Shown here: one piece after another, positions 1 to 5,138 of the stretch | How the letters are laid out: each line of letters begins with the position of its first letter | Numbering within the stretch: the first letter of the stretch is position 1 | From: an uncultured bacterium | GTDB lineage: Bacteria; Patescibacteriota; Saccharimonadia; Saccharimonadales; Saccharimonadaceae | DNA length: 5,157 nt | NCBI GenBank assembly: GCA_938030735.1 | Contig: CALHIM010000005.1 | Span: 1-5,157, forward strand | Reading direction: 5' to 3' | Position numbers and translations under genes: made by a program | The notes under the pieces: model-generated | Database searches by the model: none | What the model saw: only the letters and a program-made list of their open reading frames with translations | Told to the model about the DNA's origin: nothing

Positions 1-1741
1 GGCGAGATTGGGACAGTGCTTCATCTAAGTTAGCGTTAGGGATTCCTAAGAAACTTGGTGTCTCATCAATATAGATAAAGACTGACTGGCGTTTGCTTGG
101 CTCAACTGACGACTGGCGCAAAATTAACATCCAGAGCATAGAAGTGACGAGGCTGCCAATGAGCTTAGCAGACTCTGAACCAATTACCGCTTTATTTAGT
201 GGAATCAATACGATTTTTCGGCTTTTGAAGATTTCCGCAAGACTGAAATTTGGATTAGTTTGTCCCAACATTGCCCGAAGTTGCGAGCGAAGCAAAAACT
301 GTCGGAATTTATTTAAAATGGGATTTAACATCTGGTGACGTTGAGCTTCACTAAGCAGTTCAAACCAGTTCCAGAAACTTTCCAGCCCGATTGGGTCTTT
401 TAACTCTCTTAATAGTTTGTTTCGAAAGGACTGATTAGTGAGCAGACTTGGTAGCATCACTAAAGAAGTGTTTGGAATCCTAGCAAGTGTTAGAAAACTA
501 TGCGATAGAATATCCAGTGAGTAAATTCCAAAATGTTCAGGATAAAGTCCTTTAAATAGCTCTAAAAGATAATCTGCAATAACTTCTGGCTCAATACCGT
601 GCTTAGTTAGCTCAAAAGGGTTTATACCGACAACGCGTTTGGCAGTTGGCGAGATCACTACAATATCTTCATCATGCTCAGCCGGTGTGCGTTCTAATAG
701 CTCATGAGTGAGTTGACCTTTAGCATCCACCACAACTGCGCTATGATGTTTAGATTTTATATCTGATAAAATCAAGTGACTCATGGCGGTGGTTTTGCCG
801 CAACCTGTTGAGCCGATAAAGACAGTGTGCTTTTTGCCAGCTTGAGCTGAAATCTGAATTGGTCTTGGTTGACTTTCAACCGTTTGCGCCAAACTTCGCT
901 GAGTTTTCCAATTAACATTGTAGCCCAAAGGCGGAGTTACTAATTTAGGGTGAACATTTGGCACACCTGTAATATTTTCTTCACCAATTGGCAGAAGTAG
1001 AAAACAAGCGAGGTCTGAGATCGCTAAACTGTAAGGATAAGACCAAGGCGGTTGTGCGTGATTGAATCCCTGAACAGCCAAAGGTTTTAGCTCGATTGTA
1101 GCTGTAGTTTCTAACATTCGAAAACTGCTCAACAAGCTCGCAAAAAACTCTTTGGCTCGTAAAATACTGCGCGAACTGACACCAAGGCGAATTTCACATT
1201 TAAAAGTAGATTGATCCAATTTTTGGCGCATAAGCCTCTTAGAGCTTTCGGATAGTTCAGGAACGTTATTTGTAATCACTTGATACCATTTAGCGGATAA
1301 ATTCGGCAAATCTTTTGGTTGCGGGCGAGGTGGTGAGCCTGCACCAATGACCAACTGAACAACCACTGTTTCATCTGGCTGAAGTATTTTCGCCAGAGAC
1401 AAACTGGAACGAATCATATTCTCCACTGAATCCGTTTTAAGAGCATAATGGGACTGTTTGATTTTTACTAGACGAGCGCTAGTCATCACTTCACGTTTAG
1501 GAGCTTTAGAAAACTGAATAGCTCGGTGTGATTGAATTAGCTGGCTGATATGTCGCTTGTCTTGTTCTTCCGTTCCTAACAGATAGCGTACGCGATTATT
1601 AGATAATCGAATTTCAAAAATAACCGCTTTACGCCGACTTAGCCCCACCAGTTGACCCAACATAGATTTCACATCATTTATCTCAAAAGGCCGTTGCCAG
1701 TGAAACTCGCTCCAATATAAGGCTTCAAACTTCCGTCTCAT
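1..1741 (-). CDS. VirD4/TraG-like conjugation ATPase (type IV coupling protein), 3' end cut by window edge
   Basis: An uninterrupted frame of 580 codons starts at ATG 1741 and runs off base 1, so the C-terminus is missing. Walker A (GSTGCGKT) is at residues 310-317, a VVVDAKG strand typical of VirD4/TraG proteins at 336-342, and Walker B (VFIYIDE) at 554-560, followed by the start of a polar stretch ending in SQSR. The KAVIGSESAKLIGSL segment around 517-531 also fits this family. Residues 1-300 carry no P-loop and resemble the N-terminal region of Gram-positive conjugative ATPases. No membrane helix is visible, although classical VirD4 proteins have two at the N-terminus. The family pumps DNA and relaxase to a type IV secretion channel at the membrane. 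The start is supported by GGAGG at 1747-1751 with 5-nt spacing. The upstream 55-aa membrane protein stops 2 nt before this start, so the two are probably translationally coupled. A HerA-like DNA translocase with another role is the main alternative. Confidence 0.88.
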   Translation of the reverse strand, partial: MRRKFEALYWSEFHWQRPFEINDVKSMLGQLVGLSRRKAVIFEIRLSNNRVRYLLGTEEQDKRHISQLIQSHRAIQFSKAPKREVMTSARLVKIKQSHYALKTDSVENMIRSSLSLAKILQPDETVVVQLVIGAGSPPRPQPKDLPNLSAKWYQVITNNVPELSESSKRLMRQKLDQSTFKCEIRLGVSSRSILRAKEFFASLLSSFRMLETTATIELKPLAVQGFNHAQPPWSYPYSLAISDLACFLLLPIGEENITGVPNVHPKLVTPPLGYNVNWKTQRSLAQTVESQPRPIQISAQAGKKHTVFIGSTGCGKTTAMSHLILSDIKSKHHSAVVVDAKGQLTHELLERTPAEHDEDIVVISPTAKRVVGINPFELTKHGIEPEVIADYLLELFKGLYPEHFGIYSLDILSHSFLTLARIPNTSLVMLPSLLTNQSFRNKLLRELKDPIGLESFWNWFELLSEAQRHQMLNPILNKFRQFLLRSQLRAMLGQTNPNFSLAEIFKSRKIVLIPLNKAVIGSESAKLIGSLVTSMLWMLILRQSSVEPSKRQSVFIYIDETPSFLGIPNANLDEALSQSR

Positions 1742-1743
1742 CT

Positions 1744-1911
1744 TTACCTCCATTCTTTAGATTTAATAATCCGAAAGGTAAACCAGCCAACGAAGATAAG
1801 GATAGCCCCTATAAATAAGACTTGCCAAACTTCCATTAGAAGCTTAACCGCCCAGTTGATTAGCCAAGCGCAGGCAAAAAATCCTAAAATATAAAACAAT
1901 ATTTTCTTCAT
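1744..1911 (-). CDS. 55-aa two-helix membrane protein, possible membrane anchor of the ATPase
   Basis: A 55-residue frame starts MKKILFYILGFF and ends SKEWR. It has two hydrophobic segments, at about residues 4-25 and 28-46, joined by a very short turn, with basic residues at both ends (KK at 2-3, RIIKSK at 47-52). The positive-inside rule therefore predicts a hairpin with both ends in the cytoplasm. AAGGAG lies 9 nt before the ATG. The stop codon overlaps the GGAGG of the ATPase gene, so the two are almost certainly translated together. The ATPase lacks the membrane helices usual for VirD4, and this protein could supply them. That is an inference, analogous to proposals for pIP501 TraI/TraJ. 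I do not recognise a named family. Confidence 0.8.
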   Translation of the reverse strand: MKKILFYILGFFACAWLINWAVKLLMEVWQVLFIGAILIFVGWFTFRIIKSKEWR

Positions 1912-1936
1912 TTGGCTGATCTCCTTTCTGATGCCA

Positions 1937-1965
1937 GTTATACAAGAAAACTAGGTAAAAGTTAA
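1937..1965 (-). promoter_or_regulatory. Promoter candidate for the 55-aa protein and ATPase genes
   Basis: On the minus strand a -35-like TTAACT (1965-1960) and a -10-like TATAAC (1942-1937) are separated by exactly 17 bases. Transcription would start near 1930, leaving a leader of about 20 nt that contains the AAGGAG of the 55-aa gene. One arm of an inverted repeat lies in the spacer, so the site may be regulated. Transcription from the upstream small genes could also reach this pair, since I see no terminator between them. Confidence 0.5.
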
Positions 1966-1979
1966 ATTTCGCTTACCTC
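1953..1979. repeat. Inverted repeat AGGTAA...TTACCT flanking the -35 box
   Basis: Plus-strand AGGTAA (1953-1958) and TTACCT (1974-1979) are perfect 6-bp arms 15 bases apart. One arm is in the spacer of the promoter candidate and the other just upstream of its -35 box. In a leftward transcript coming from further upstream, the arms could form a hairpin immediately after the stop codon of the 19-codon ORF. It may be an operator, an attenuator stem, or chance, as 6-bp arms are short. Confidence 0.3.
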
Positions 1980-2037
1980 AGTTTTTGAAGCGATTGGAAT
2001 GATTTTTAGACCTCAAAACAGTAGTATATTTCAACAT
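1978..2037 (-). CDS. Possible 19-aa leader peptide
   Basis: A short frame begins with ATG at 2037, encodes MLKYTTVLRSKNHSNRFKN, and stops with TGA at 1978. A good ribosome binding site, AAAAGGA (2050-2044), lies 6 nt upstream, which is why it is listed. The peptide is basic and polar with no membrane segment. It sits between the 64/65-aa gene and the promoter of the 55-aa gene, and its stop touches an inverted-repeat arm. It could be a leader peptide of an attenuator, a tiny gene or a chance frame. I have no homology for it. Confidence 0.25.
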   Translation of the reverse strand: MLKYTTVLRSKNHSNRFKN

Positions 2038-2067
2038 ATTTTGTCCTTTTGTCTAGTCCAAATAAAG

Positions 2068-2262
2068 CTAAAACTTACGCCGTTTGAACAATTCTTTTTG
2101 GGCAATTAGGTAGGCTTCTTGAATTTCTTGGCGGCGCTGGAGGAACTCCGCCAAAGCCTGTTCTTCTGGTGCTGTATCGTCTTCTTCATCTAGAAAATCC
2201 CAAATCGAAACTAGCAAATACGAAGTTACAAAAATAATGGAAAGAATAAGAAAGATATTCAT
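2068..2262 (-). CDS. Small single-pass membrane protein with acidic linker (64-65 aa)
   Basis: The protein begins MNIFLILSIIFVTSYLLVSIW, giving one hydrophobic helix at about residues 3-21. A strongly acidic segment (DEEDD, then EE) follows, and then a charged, probably helical tail rich in Q, E, K and R that ends KRRKF. Two adjacent ATGs exist, at 2265 and 2262. The one at 2262 is preferred because AGGAG (2274-2270) lies 7 nt before it but only 4 nt before 2265. The AGGAG overlaps the TAG stop of the upstream 86-aa gene, so the two form an operon with coupled translation. Its position in the conjugation gene cluster suggests a small accessory subunit of the transfer machinery, but no family is recognised. 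Confidence 0.75.
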   Translation of the reverse strand: MNIFLILSIIFVTSYLLVSIWDFLDEEDDTAPEEQALAEFLQRRQEIQEAYLIAQKELFKRRKF

Positions 2263-2272
2263 CATAAGTCTC

Positions 2273-2533
2273 CTATTTTAATTTCTCAGTAGTGTAGTGA
2301 GTAAATGCTCGAATAACGTAATCTGTATAAGCCAATGCTTCAGGATTATTCTTAATAATCTCAGCTTGAATCAAAGCAAGATTGCCGATTTTAAAAAGAA
2401 TATCTGAAGCTAATAGTTCCTGTGCTTGAGTGCTAGCCATCTTATGACTAAGCTCTTTAGCAACTGCTAACTGATACGGATTTGCGATTTGAGCCAAAGC
2501 CGTTTCTTTAGTTGATTTTTGTAGTAAATTCAT
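2273..2533 (-). CDS. 86-aa soluble helical protein of unknown function
   Basis: The frame starts at ATG 2533, with AAAGGAG (2541-2547) 7 nt upstream, a strong site. The product starts MNLLQKSTKETALAQIANPY and looks almost wholly helical and cytoplasmic, rich in A, L, Q and K, with no signal peptide or membrane segment. It is the first gene of the leftward cluster and would be transcribed from the divergent control region at about 2567-2595. Its stop overlaps the ribosome binding site of the next small membrane protein. First-gene position would suit a regulator or an accessory transfer protein, but no helix-turn-helix is obvious and I do not assign a function. Confidence 0.78.
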   Translation of the reverse strand: MNLLQKSTKETALAQIANPYQLAVAKELSHKMASTQAQELLASDILFKIGNLALIQAEIIKNNPEALAYTDYVIRAFTHYTTEKLK

Positions 2534-2552
2534 GAGATTTCTCCTTTGATTT

Positions 2553-2561
2553 TGGTATAAT
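2553..2561 (+). promoter_or_regulatory. Extended -10 promoter candidate, rightward
   Basis: TGGTATAAT is a perfect extended -10 element (TG, one base, TATAAT). No good -35 box is seen 17 bases upstream, which extended -10 promoters can tolerate. Transcription would begin near 2567-2568, at the left edge of the 16-bp palindrome, and would read into the 345-aa gene with a leader of about 95 nt. Confidence 0.4.
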
Positions 2562-2566
2562 TGTTT

Positions 2567-2582
2567 TAAGTTAGCTAACTTA
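2567..2582. promoter_or_regulatory. Perfect 16-bp palindrome TAAGTTAGCTAACTTA, probable operator
   Basis: The 16 bases equal their own reverse complement, with no gap. The site lies in the divergent intergenic region between the leftward 86-aa gene and the rightward 345-aa gene. It falls at the expected transcription starts of -10 candidates facing it from both sides (plus 2556-2561, minus 2595-2590). A dimeric repressor bound here would block both. The regulator is not evident in this window. A half copy, TAAGTTA, occurs at 5147-5153 just after another promoter candidate. Confidence 0.5.
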
Positions 2583-2589
2583 TGGCTTT

Positions 2590-2595
2590 ATTATA
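2590..2595 (-). promoter_or_regulatory. -10 candidate for the leftward small-gene operon
   Basis: On the minus strand TATAAT (2595-2590) is a consensus -10 hexamer about 57 bases before the 86-aa start. The start site would fall near 2583, at the right edge of the palindrome. The sequence 17 bases upstream (AACAAA) is a poor -35, so the promoter may be weak or depend on an activator. Confidence 0.35.
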
Positions 2596-2629
2596 GAAAA
2601 GTCCAAGCGTGATTTGTTGCCAATAATTG

Positions 2630-2638
2630 TGCTAAAAT
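2630..2638 (+). promoter_or_regulatory. Extended -10 promoter candidate close to the 345-aa gene
   Basis: TGCTAAAAT matches the extended -10 pattern and lies 23 bases before the ATG at 2662. Transcription would begin near 2645, leaving a short leader holding only GGAGGT. A good -35 is lacking. It resembles TGCTACAAT at 5130-5138, suggesting the same promoter style elsewhere in the element. It is an alternative to, or acts alongside, the candidate at 2553-2561. Confidence 0.45.
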
Positions 2639-2661
2639 CTTGCCAGTTTCGGAGGTGCTTG

Positions 2662-3699
2662 ATGTTTGATATTCCTAATTTATTTTTTATTATTTTGAAA
2701 CACTCCAATAAAACGACTTGGTCTGATAGGAAGAAAGTTAGCGTGGGCTTATCACTCGTCTTACACGAAGACTCTTTGGCTTATCTAGCGGACACAAGTT
2801 TCAATAAATTATTTACAGGACAAAATAAAGGACGAACCCTTTATGGGATCGTCCAAGATGAGATAACAGAAAAAGGCTTTTCAAGCTACATCTTTCAAGC
2901 TGAGAAGCGATTAAGCGACGCCAACTACAAAGAAAATAAGTTCAGTCTTGTTGGTGTTTTAGAGGATTTCTTTGCGTTACTGAACGAAGCTCAGAATTTA
3001 CCCAAATCAGTTTTATTAGGGTTAAAACAATCTTACAAACTCAACCACCAAGACCGACCATATCTCTTTCTGGTAGAGTGTTTGTTCTATGCTTTGGTTT
3101 GTTACCACAACCAACACCAAGAATATCTTGCGGTAGATTTCAGCCAAGAAACGGAAATTGTTGCCAAACCTTTAGAAGAGCTGGTCTCGCAGGCTAACGG
3201 TTATTCGAAGCGAATCACCCAAGATTTAAACCGTTTTTCAGAAGAAGAACTACAACTGTTCAGAAAAATCGCACCATTTACTTTTTATGACAATTCTTTT
3301 GATGAGTTTTCGGGCGAAACTGTTTTAGACCACTACTTAATCTCACACGCTGATTTTTTGGATTTGTTCACTAAATATGGCGTTAAAGGCAATGAAGTTT
3401 CACGCCTGATTGAATATGGTTTAATCTCTGGCGGTGGTAGACATGAGATAATTGTAGAAAAAGGTGAATTATCTGGCTTCCAGAATGATAACTTAGTTCT
3501 AACTTTTACCACTAAATCTGACGAAAGAATAACATTCGAATACAGTGCTTTTCACCTAACAGATACCGCCAAAGCCCTGATTGATATTTTAGGGATTGAG
3601 ACTAATGATGAGTTTTTTAGGGAGTTGGGGGAGGAGTTTAAAGATAAAGTTAAAGCATTACCAGTTTTAGCAAAAATCTTGAAAAATGATGGGTTTTAA
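2662..3699 (+). CDS. 345-aa protein of unknown function, C-terminal half DUF2806-like
   Basis: The chosen start is ATG 2662 (MFDIPNLFFI), because GGAGGT (2651-2656) lies 5 nt upstream. A TTG at 2614 in the same frame has no comparable site and would overlap the promoter candidate at 2630-2638. The protein is soluble, with no signal peptide or clear membrane helix. Residues 1-160 are mostly helical and include SFNKLFTGQNKGRTLYG (46-62), which may be a degenerate helix-turn-helix. Residues 180-345 contain a YSKRITQDLNRFSEEELQLF segment, RLIEYGLISGG (248-258), a beta-rich stretch, then FHLTDTAKALIDIL (297-310). That order resembles DUF2806-type proteins, some of which I recall near mobile elements or defence genes. 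The family call is from memory and unverified. The gene starts the rightward module and has no visible terminator after it. Confidence 0.82.
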   Translation: MFDIPNLFFIILKHSNKTTWSDRKKVSVGLSLVLHEDSLAYLADTSFNKLFTGQNKGRTLYGIVQDEITEKGFSSYIFQAEKRLSDANYKENKFSLVGVLEDFFALLNEAQNLPKSVLLGLKQSYKLNHQDRPYLFLVECLFYALVCYHNQHQEYLAVDFSQETEIVAKPLEELVSQANGYSKRITQDLNRFSEEELQLFRKIAPFTFYDNSFDEFSGETVLDHYLISHADFLDLFTKYGVKGNEVSRLIEYGLISGGGRHEIIVEKGELSGFQNDNLVLTFTTKSDERITFEYSAFHLTDTAKALIDILGIETNDEFFRELGEEFKDKVKALPVLAKILKNDGF

Positions 3700-3879
3700 T
3701 ATGTTTTAAATATCTTTTATGATAAAATAAGTAACTATAAGATGATGTGGAATTTTTAAATATTCTGTTTTAGTATGAGTGATTAGATTCATATTGTGTG
3801 TAAACTTCTTCAATTTTCAATCAAAAAGTTCATGTTTAGGATATGAATAAATATTACTAAATAGAAAGGATAATTATTT
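3700..3879 (+). other. AT-rich intergenic region with a weak promoter candidate
   Basis: This 180-base gap holds no convincing gene and no terminator hairpin for the 345-aa gene. TGATAAAAT at 3720-3728 matches an extended -10 but has no good -35, and would give a leader of about 140 nt for the 341-aa gene. AGAAAGGA at 3863-3870 is the ribosome binding site of that gene. The marked AT richness begins here and continues through the next gene. Confidence 0.35.
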
Positions 3880-4905
3880 TTGAATACAAAGGATAATATT
3901 TTTAGTTTTTTAAAAGAATATCGTTGGATATTTGAAATTTTGGGTAGTGGTCTTGTTATAGCCGTTTTTAATGGGGTCTTAAGTTTATTATCTATACCTG
4001 AAAAAATCATTAATACCGTTAGTTTTGCTTTTGCAATTGCCATATCTACTGGGGCTATCACGTATTTTAACTTTAAAAAAAGAATAATTCTAGACAAGCA
4101 AGAATTAAGTGACGAAAAGTTATTGTCCCTATCCGAAAATAGTAAAAACTCATTCTACCAATTACAAATCGCTTTAAAATATCTTGATAAGCATGCAAAT
4201 AAATTTAGATCTTCATTTGACAATTCTAAATTTGAAGATAAAGATATAATAGAGGCTAAAAAAACTTTTATCTCAAATAATAAGGACTGCCTTCGAATGA
4301 TTTGCTCTGATTTTAGTAATTTTTTGGAAATGTTTAGTTTGAAAAGAAGAGTTCGTTTTCATATCCATCTATTAACGAAAGATATTAATATTATTAAAGG
4401 ACGATATGTGGAAAATTTTGACAAATCATCGGTTTATTATTATTCATTCTTTGATGATGAGATTACTTTTCAAGAGAGAATTAGGTCAAATGTAGATAGT
4501 GAGTATATTTCTCAGAAGATAACAAAAGAAATGATGAATAATATAAATTCAATAATGAGGGCGGAACTACCAGAAGCTGAGATAATTAATTACAAAGATT
4601 GTTTAAGGATCATTACGCCACTTTATTCAACCCCTTCTAGAAATATGGTAAGTGTATTTGGATTTTTTGAGATTGTAGCTTCTAAAGAAGCTACAATAAG
4701 GATTAACAACCTAAGGGATATGGATCAAATATTAATTAATAAAGCACTTGAAAAAGCAAGTGTCTTGAGTTATTATGTAGAAAGACTGTCAGAATATTTG
4801 ATAGTTGAAGGCACTTCTTCCGCCAATGGCGGAGAGTATGATTTCTTATCCGATATTGCAAGCACATTAAACGTAAAAGGGGTAAAAAATGTTAAATATA
4901 ATTAA
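3880..4905 (+). CDS. 341-aa membrane protein: two N-terminal helices plus possible GAF-like cytoplasmic domain
   Basis: The frame must start at TTG 3880. A stop lies 9 bases upstream in frame, AGAAAGGA (3863-3870) is 9 nt away, and the first internal Met is only at residue 140. Hydrophobic helices lie at about residues 16-38 and 44-65, followed by a basic FKKRIILDK, which places the rest in the cytoplasm. A coiled-coil-prone linker (about 72-135) leads to residues 139-305. There the strands (VRFHIHLL, LRIITPLY, VSVFGFFEIVAS) and a last long helix (about 281-307) suggest a GAF-like ligand-sensing fold. No kinase, cyclase, nuclease or HD motif is visible, so it may be a membrane sensor or effector whose partner is elsewhere. 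Base composition is far more AT-rich than in the conjugation genes. A 57-aa gene overlaps its end. Function is unknown, and the GAF idea rests only on predicted strand pattern. Confidence 0.82.
   Translation: MNTKDNIFSFLKEYRWIFEILGSGLVIAVFNGVLSLLSIPEKIINTVSFAFAIAISTGAITYFNFKKRIILDKQELSDEKLLSLSENSKNSFYQLQIALKYLDKHANKFRSSFDNSKFEDKDIIEAKKTFISNNKDCLRMICSDFSNFLEMFSLKRRVRFHIHLLTKDINIIKGRYVENFDKSSVYYYSFFDDEITFQERIRSNVDSEYISQKITKEMMNNINSIMRAELPEAEIINYKDCLRIITPLYSTPSRNMVSVFGFFEIVASKEATIRINNLRDMDQILINKALEKASVLSYYVERLSEYLIVEGTSSANGGEYDFLSDIASTLNVKGVKNVKYN
4672..4697. repeat. Perfect 11-bp-arm hairpin inside the 341-aa gene
   Basis: ATTGTAGCTTC (4672-4682) and GAAGCTACAAT (4687-4697) are exact reverse complements separated by TAAA. 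The RNA would fold into a stable stem-loop within codons for residues IVASKEAT (265-272) of the 341-aa protein. No run of T follows, so it is not a normal terminator. It might affect mRNA stability or be a protein-binding or recombination site. Confidence 0.6.
4744..4763. repeat. Second short hairpin in the 341-aa gene
   Basis: GCACTTG (4744-4750) can pair with CAAGTGT (4757-4763) around a 6-base A-rich loop: six Watson-Crick pairs plus one G-U. It starts 72 bases after the start of the 11-bp-arm hairpin at 4672. Alone it would be unremarkable. Confidence 0.3.
4819..4833. repeat. GC-rich hairpin TCCGCC-AAT-GGCGGA in the 341-aa gene
   Basis: Six perfect base pairs, five of them G-C, close a 3-base loop, with a further U-G pair possible outside. 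It is a GC-rich island in a very AT-rich gene, encoding SSANGG near residues 313-318. It starts 75 bases after the preceding hairpin. Confidence 0.4.
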
Positions 4906-5062
4906 AAATGCTTTTTCTCCTCGATATGTAATGACCGAAGAAGAAAGAAAAGAAGCTAAACTAATAATAGCCGACTATCACAAAAGAATAAGAGTCACCG
5001 CTGACGCAGTTCGTAAACATCGAGAAAGCATTATCAAAAAAGCAGAAAATCGGGTTTCATAG
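4889..5062 (+). CDS. 57-aa basic helical protein overlapping the 341-aa gene
   Basis: ATG 4889 lies inside the end of the 341-aa gene in another frame, with a 17-base overlap. AAGGGG (4877-4882) is 6 nt upstream, so translation is probably coupled. The product starts MLNIIKNAFSPRYVM, which could be a short amphipathic helix. A highly charged helix follows (EEERKEAK, then RKHRESIIKKAENR), with no membrane segment or cysteines. Base use after about codon 10 is less AT-rich than in the 341-aa gene. The strong terminator directly after its stop marks it as the last gene of the unit. It could be a small partner or regulator of the 341-aa protein, or a resident gene of the element. No family is recognised. 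Confidence 0.7.
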   Translation: MLNIIKNAFSPRYVMTEEERKEAKLIIADYHKRIRVTADAVRKHRESIIKKAENRVS

Positions 5063-5069
5063 CATTTTT

Positions 5070-5100
5070 AGCTCACGCAATCGTGAGCTTTTTCTTTCTC
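5070..5100 (+). terminator. Intrinsic terminator after the 57-aa gene
   Basis: AGCTCACG (5070-5077) and CGTGAGCT (5082-5089) form a perfect 8-bp stem with a CAAT loop, followed by a T-rich run (TTTTCTTTCT). It begins 7 nt after the 57-aa stop codon and ends the rightward transcription unit. Confidence 0.9.
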
Positions 5101-5108
5101 CAAAATTC

Positions 5109-5138
5109 TTGTTAAACTGAACCTACCTCTGCTACAAT
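5109..5138 (+). promoter_or_regulatory. Promoter candidate for a gene beyond the right edge
   Basis: TTGTTA (5109-5114) and TACAAT (5133-5138) are separated by 18 bases, with TG at 5130-5131 making an extended -10. It lies directly after the terminator. Transcription would begin near 5145, just before TAAGTTA (5147-5153), a half copy of the palindrome at 2567-2582. Confidence 0.6.

Noticed and set aside
26..34. TAAGTTAGC, similar to half of the 16-bp palindrome
   Set aside because: It lies deep inside the ATPase coding sequence with no promoter nearby. A 9-base partial match there is best taken as chance.
93..338. Plus-strand frame of 81 codons
   Set aside because: It lies wholly inside the ATPase gene on the opposite strand, has no good ribosome binding site, and its product lacks any recognisable feature.
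2041..2110. Possible terminator after the 64/65-aa gene (AAGTTTTAGCTT-like sequence on the minus strand)
   Set aside because: The arms are only 3-4 bp and the following T run is broken, so it does not make a credible intrinsic terminator.
2614..2661. N-terminal extension of the 345-aa protein from TTG 2614
   Set aside because: No Shine-Dalgarno sequence precedes the TTG and the extension would cross the extended -10 at 2630-2638, while ATG 2662 has GGAGGT 5 nt upstream.
3810..4097. Minus-strand frame of 95 codons
   Set aside because: It is antisense to the start and membrane helices of the 341-aa gene. Its hydrophobic look comes from AT-rich opposite-strand codons, and no ribosome binding site supports it.
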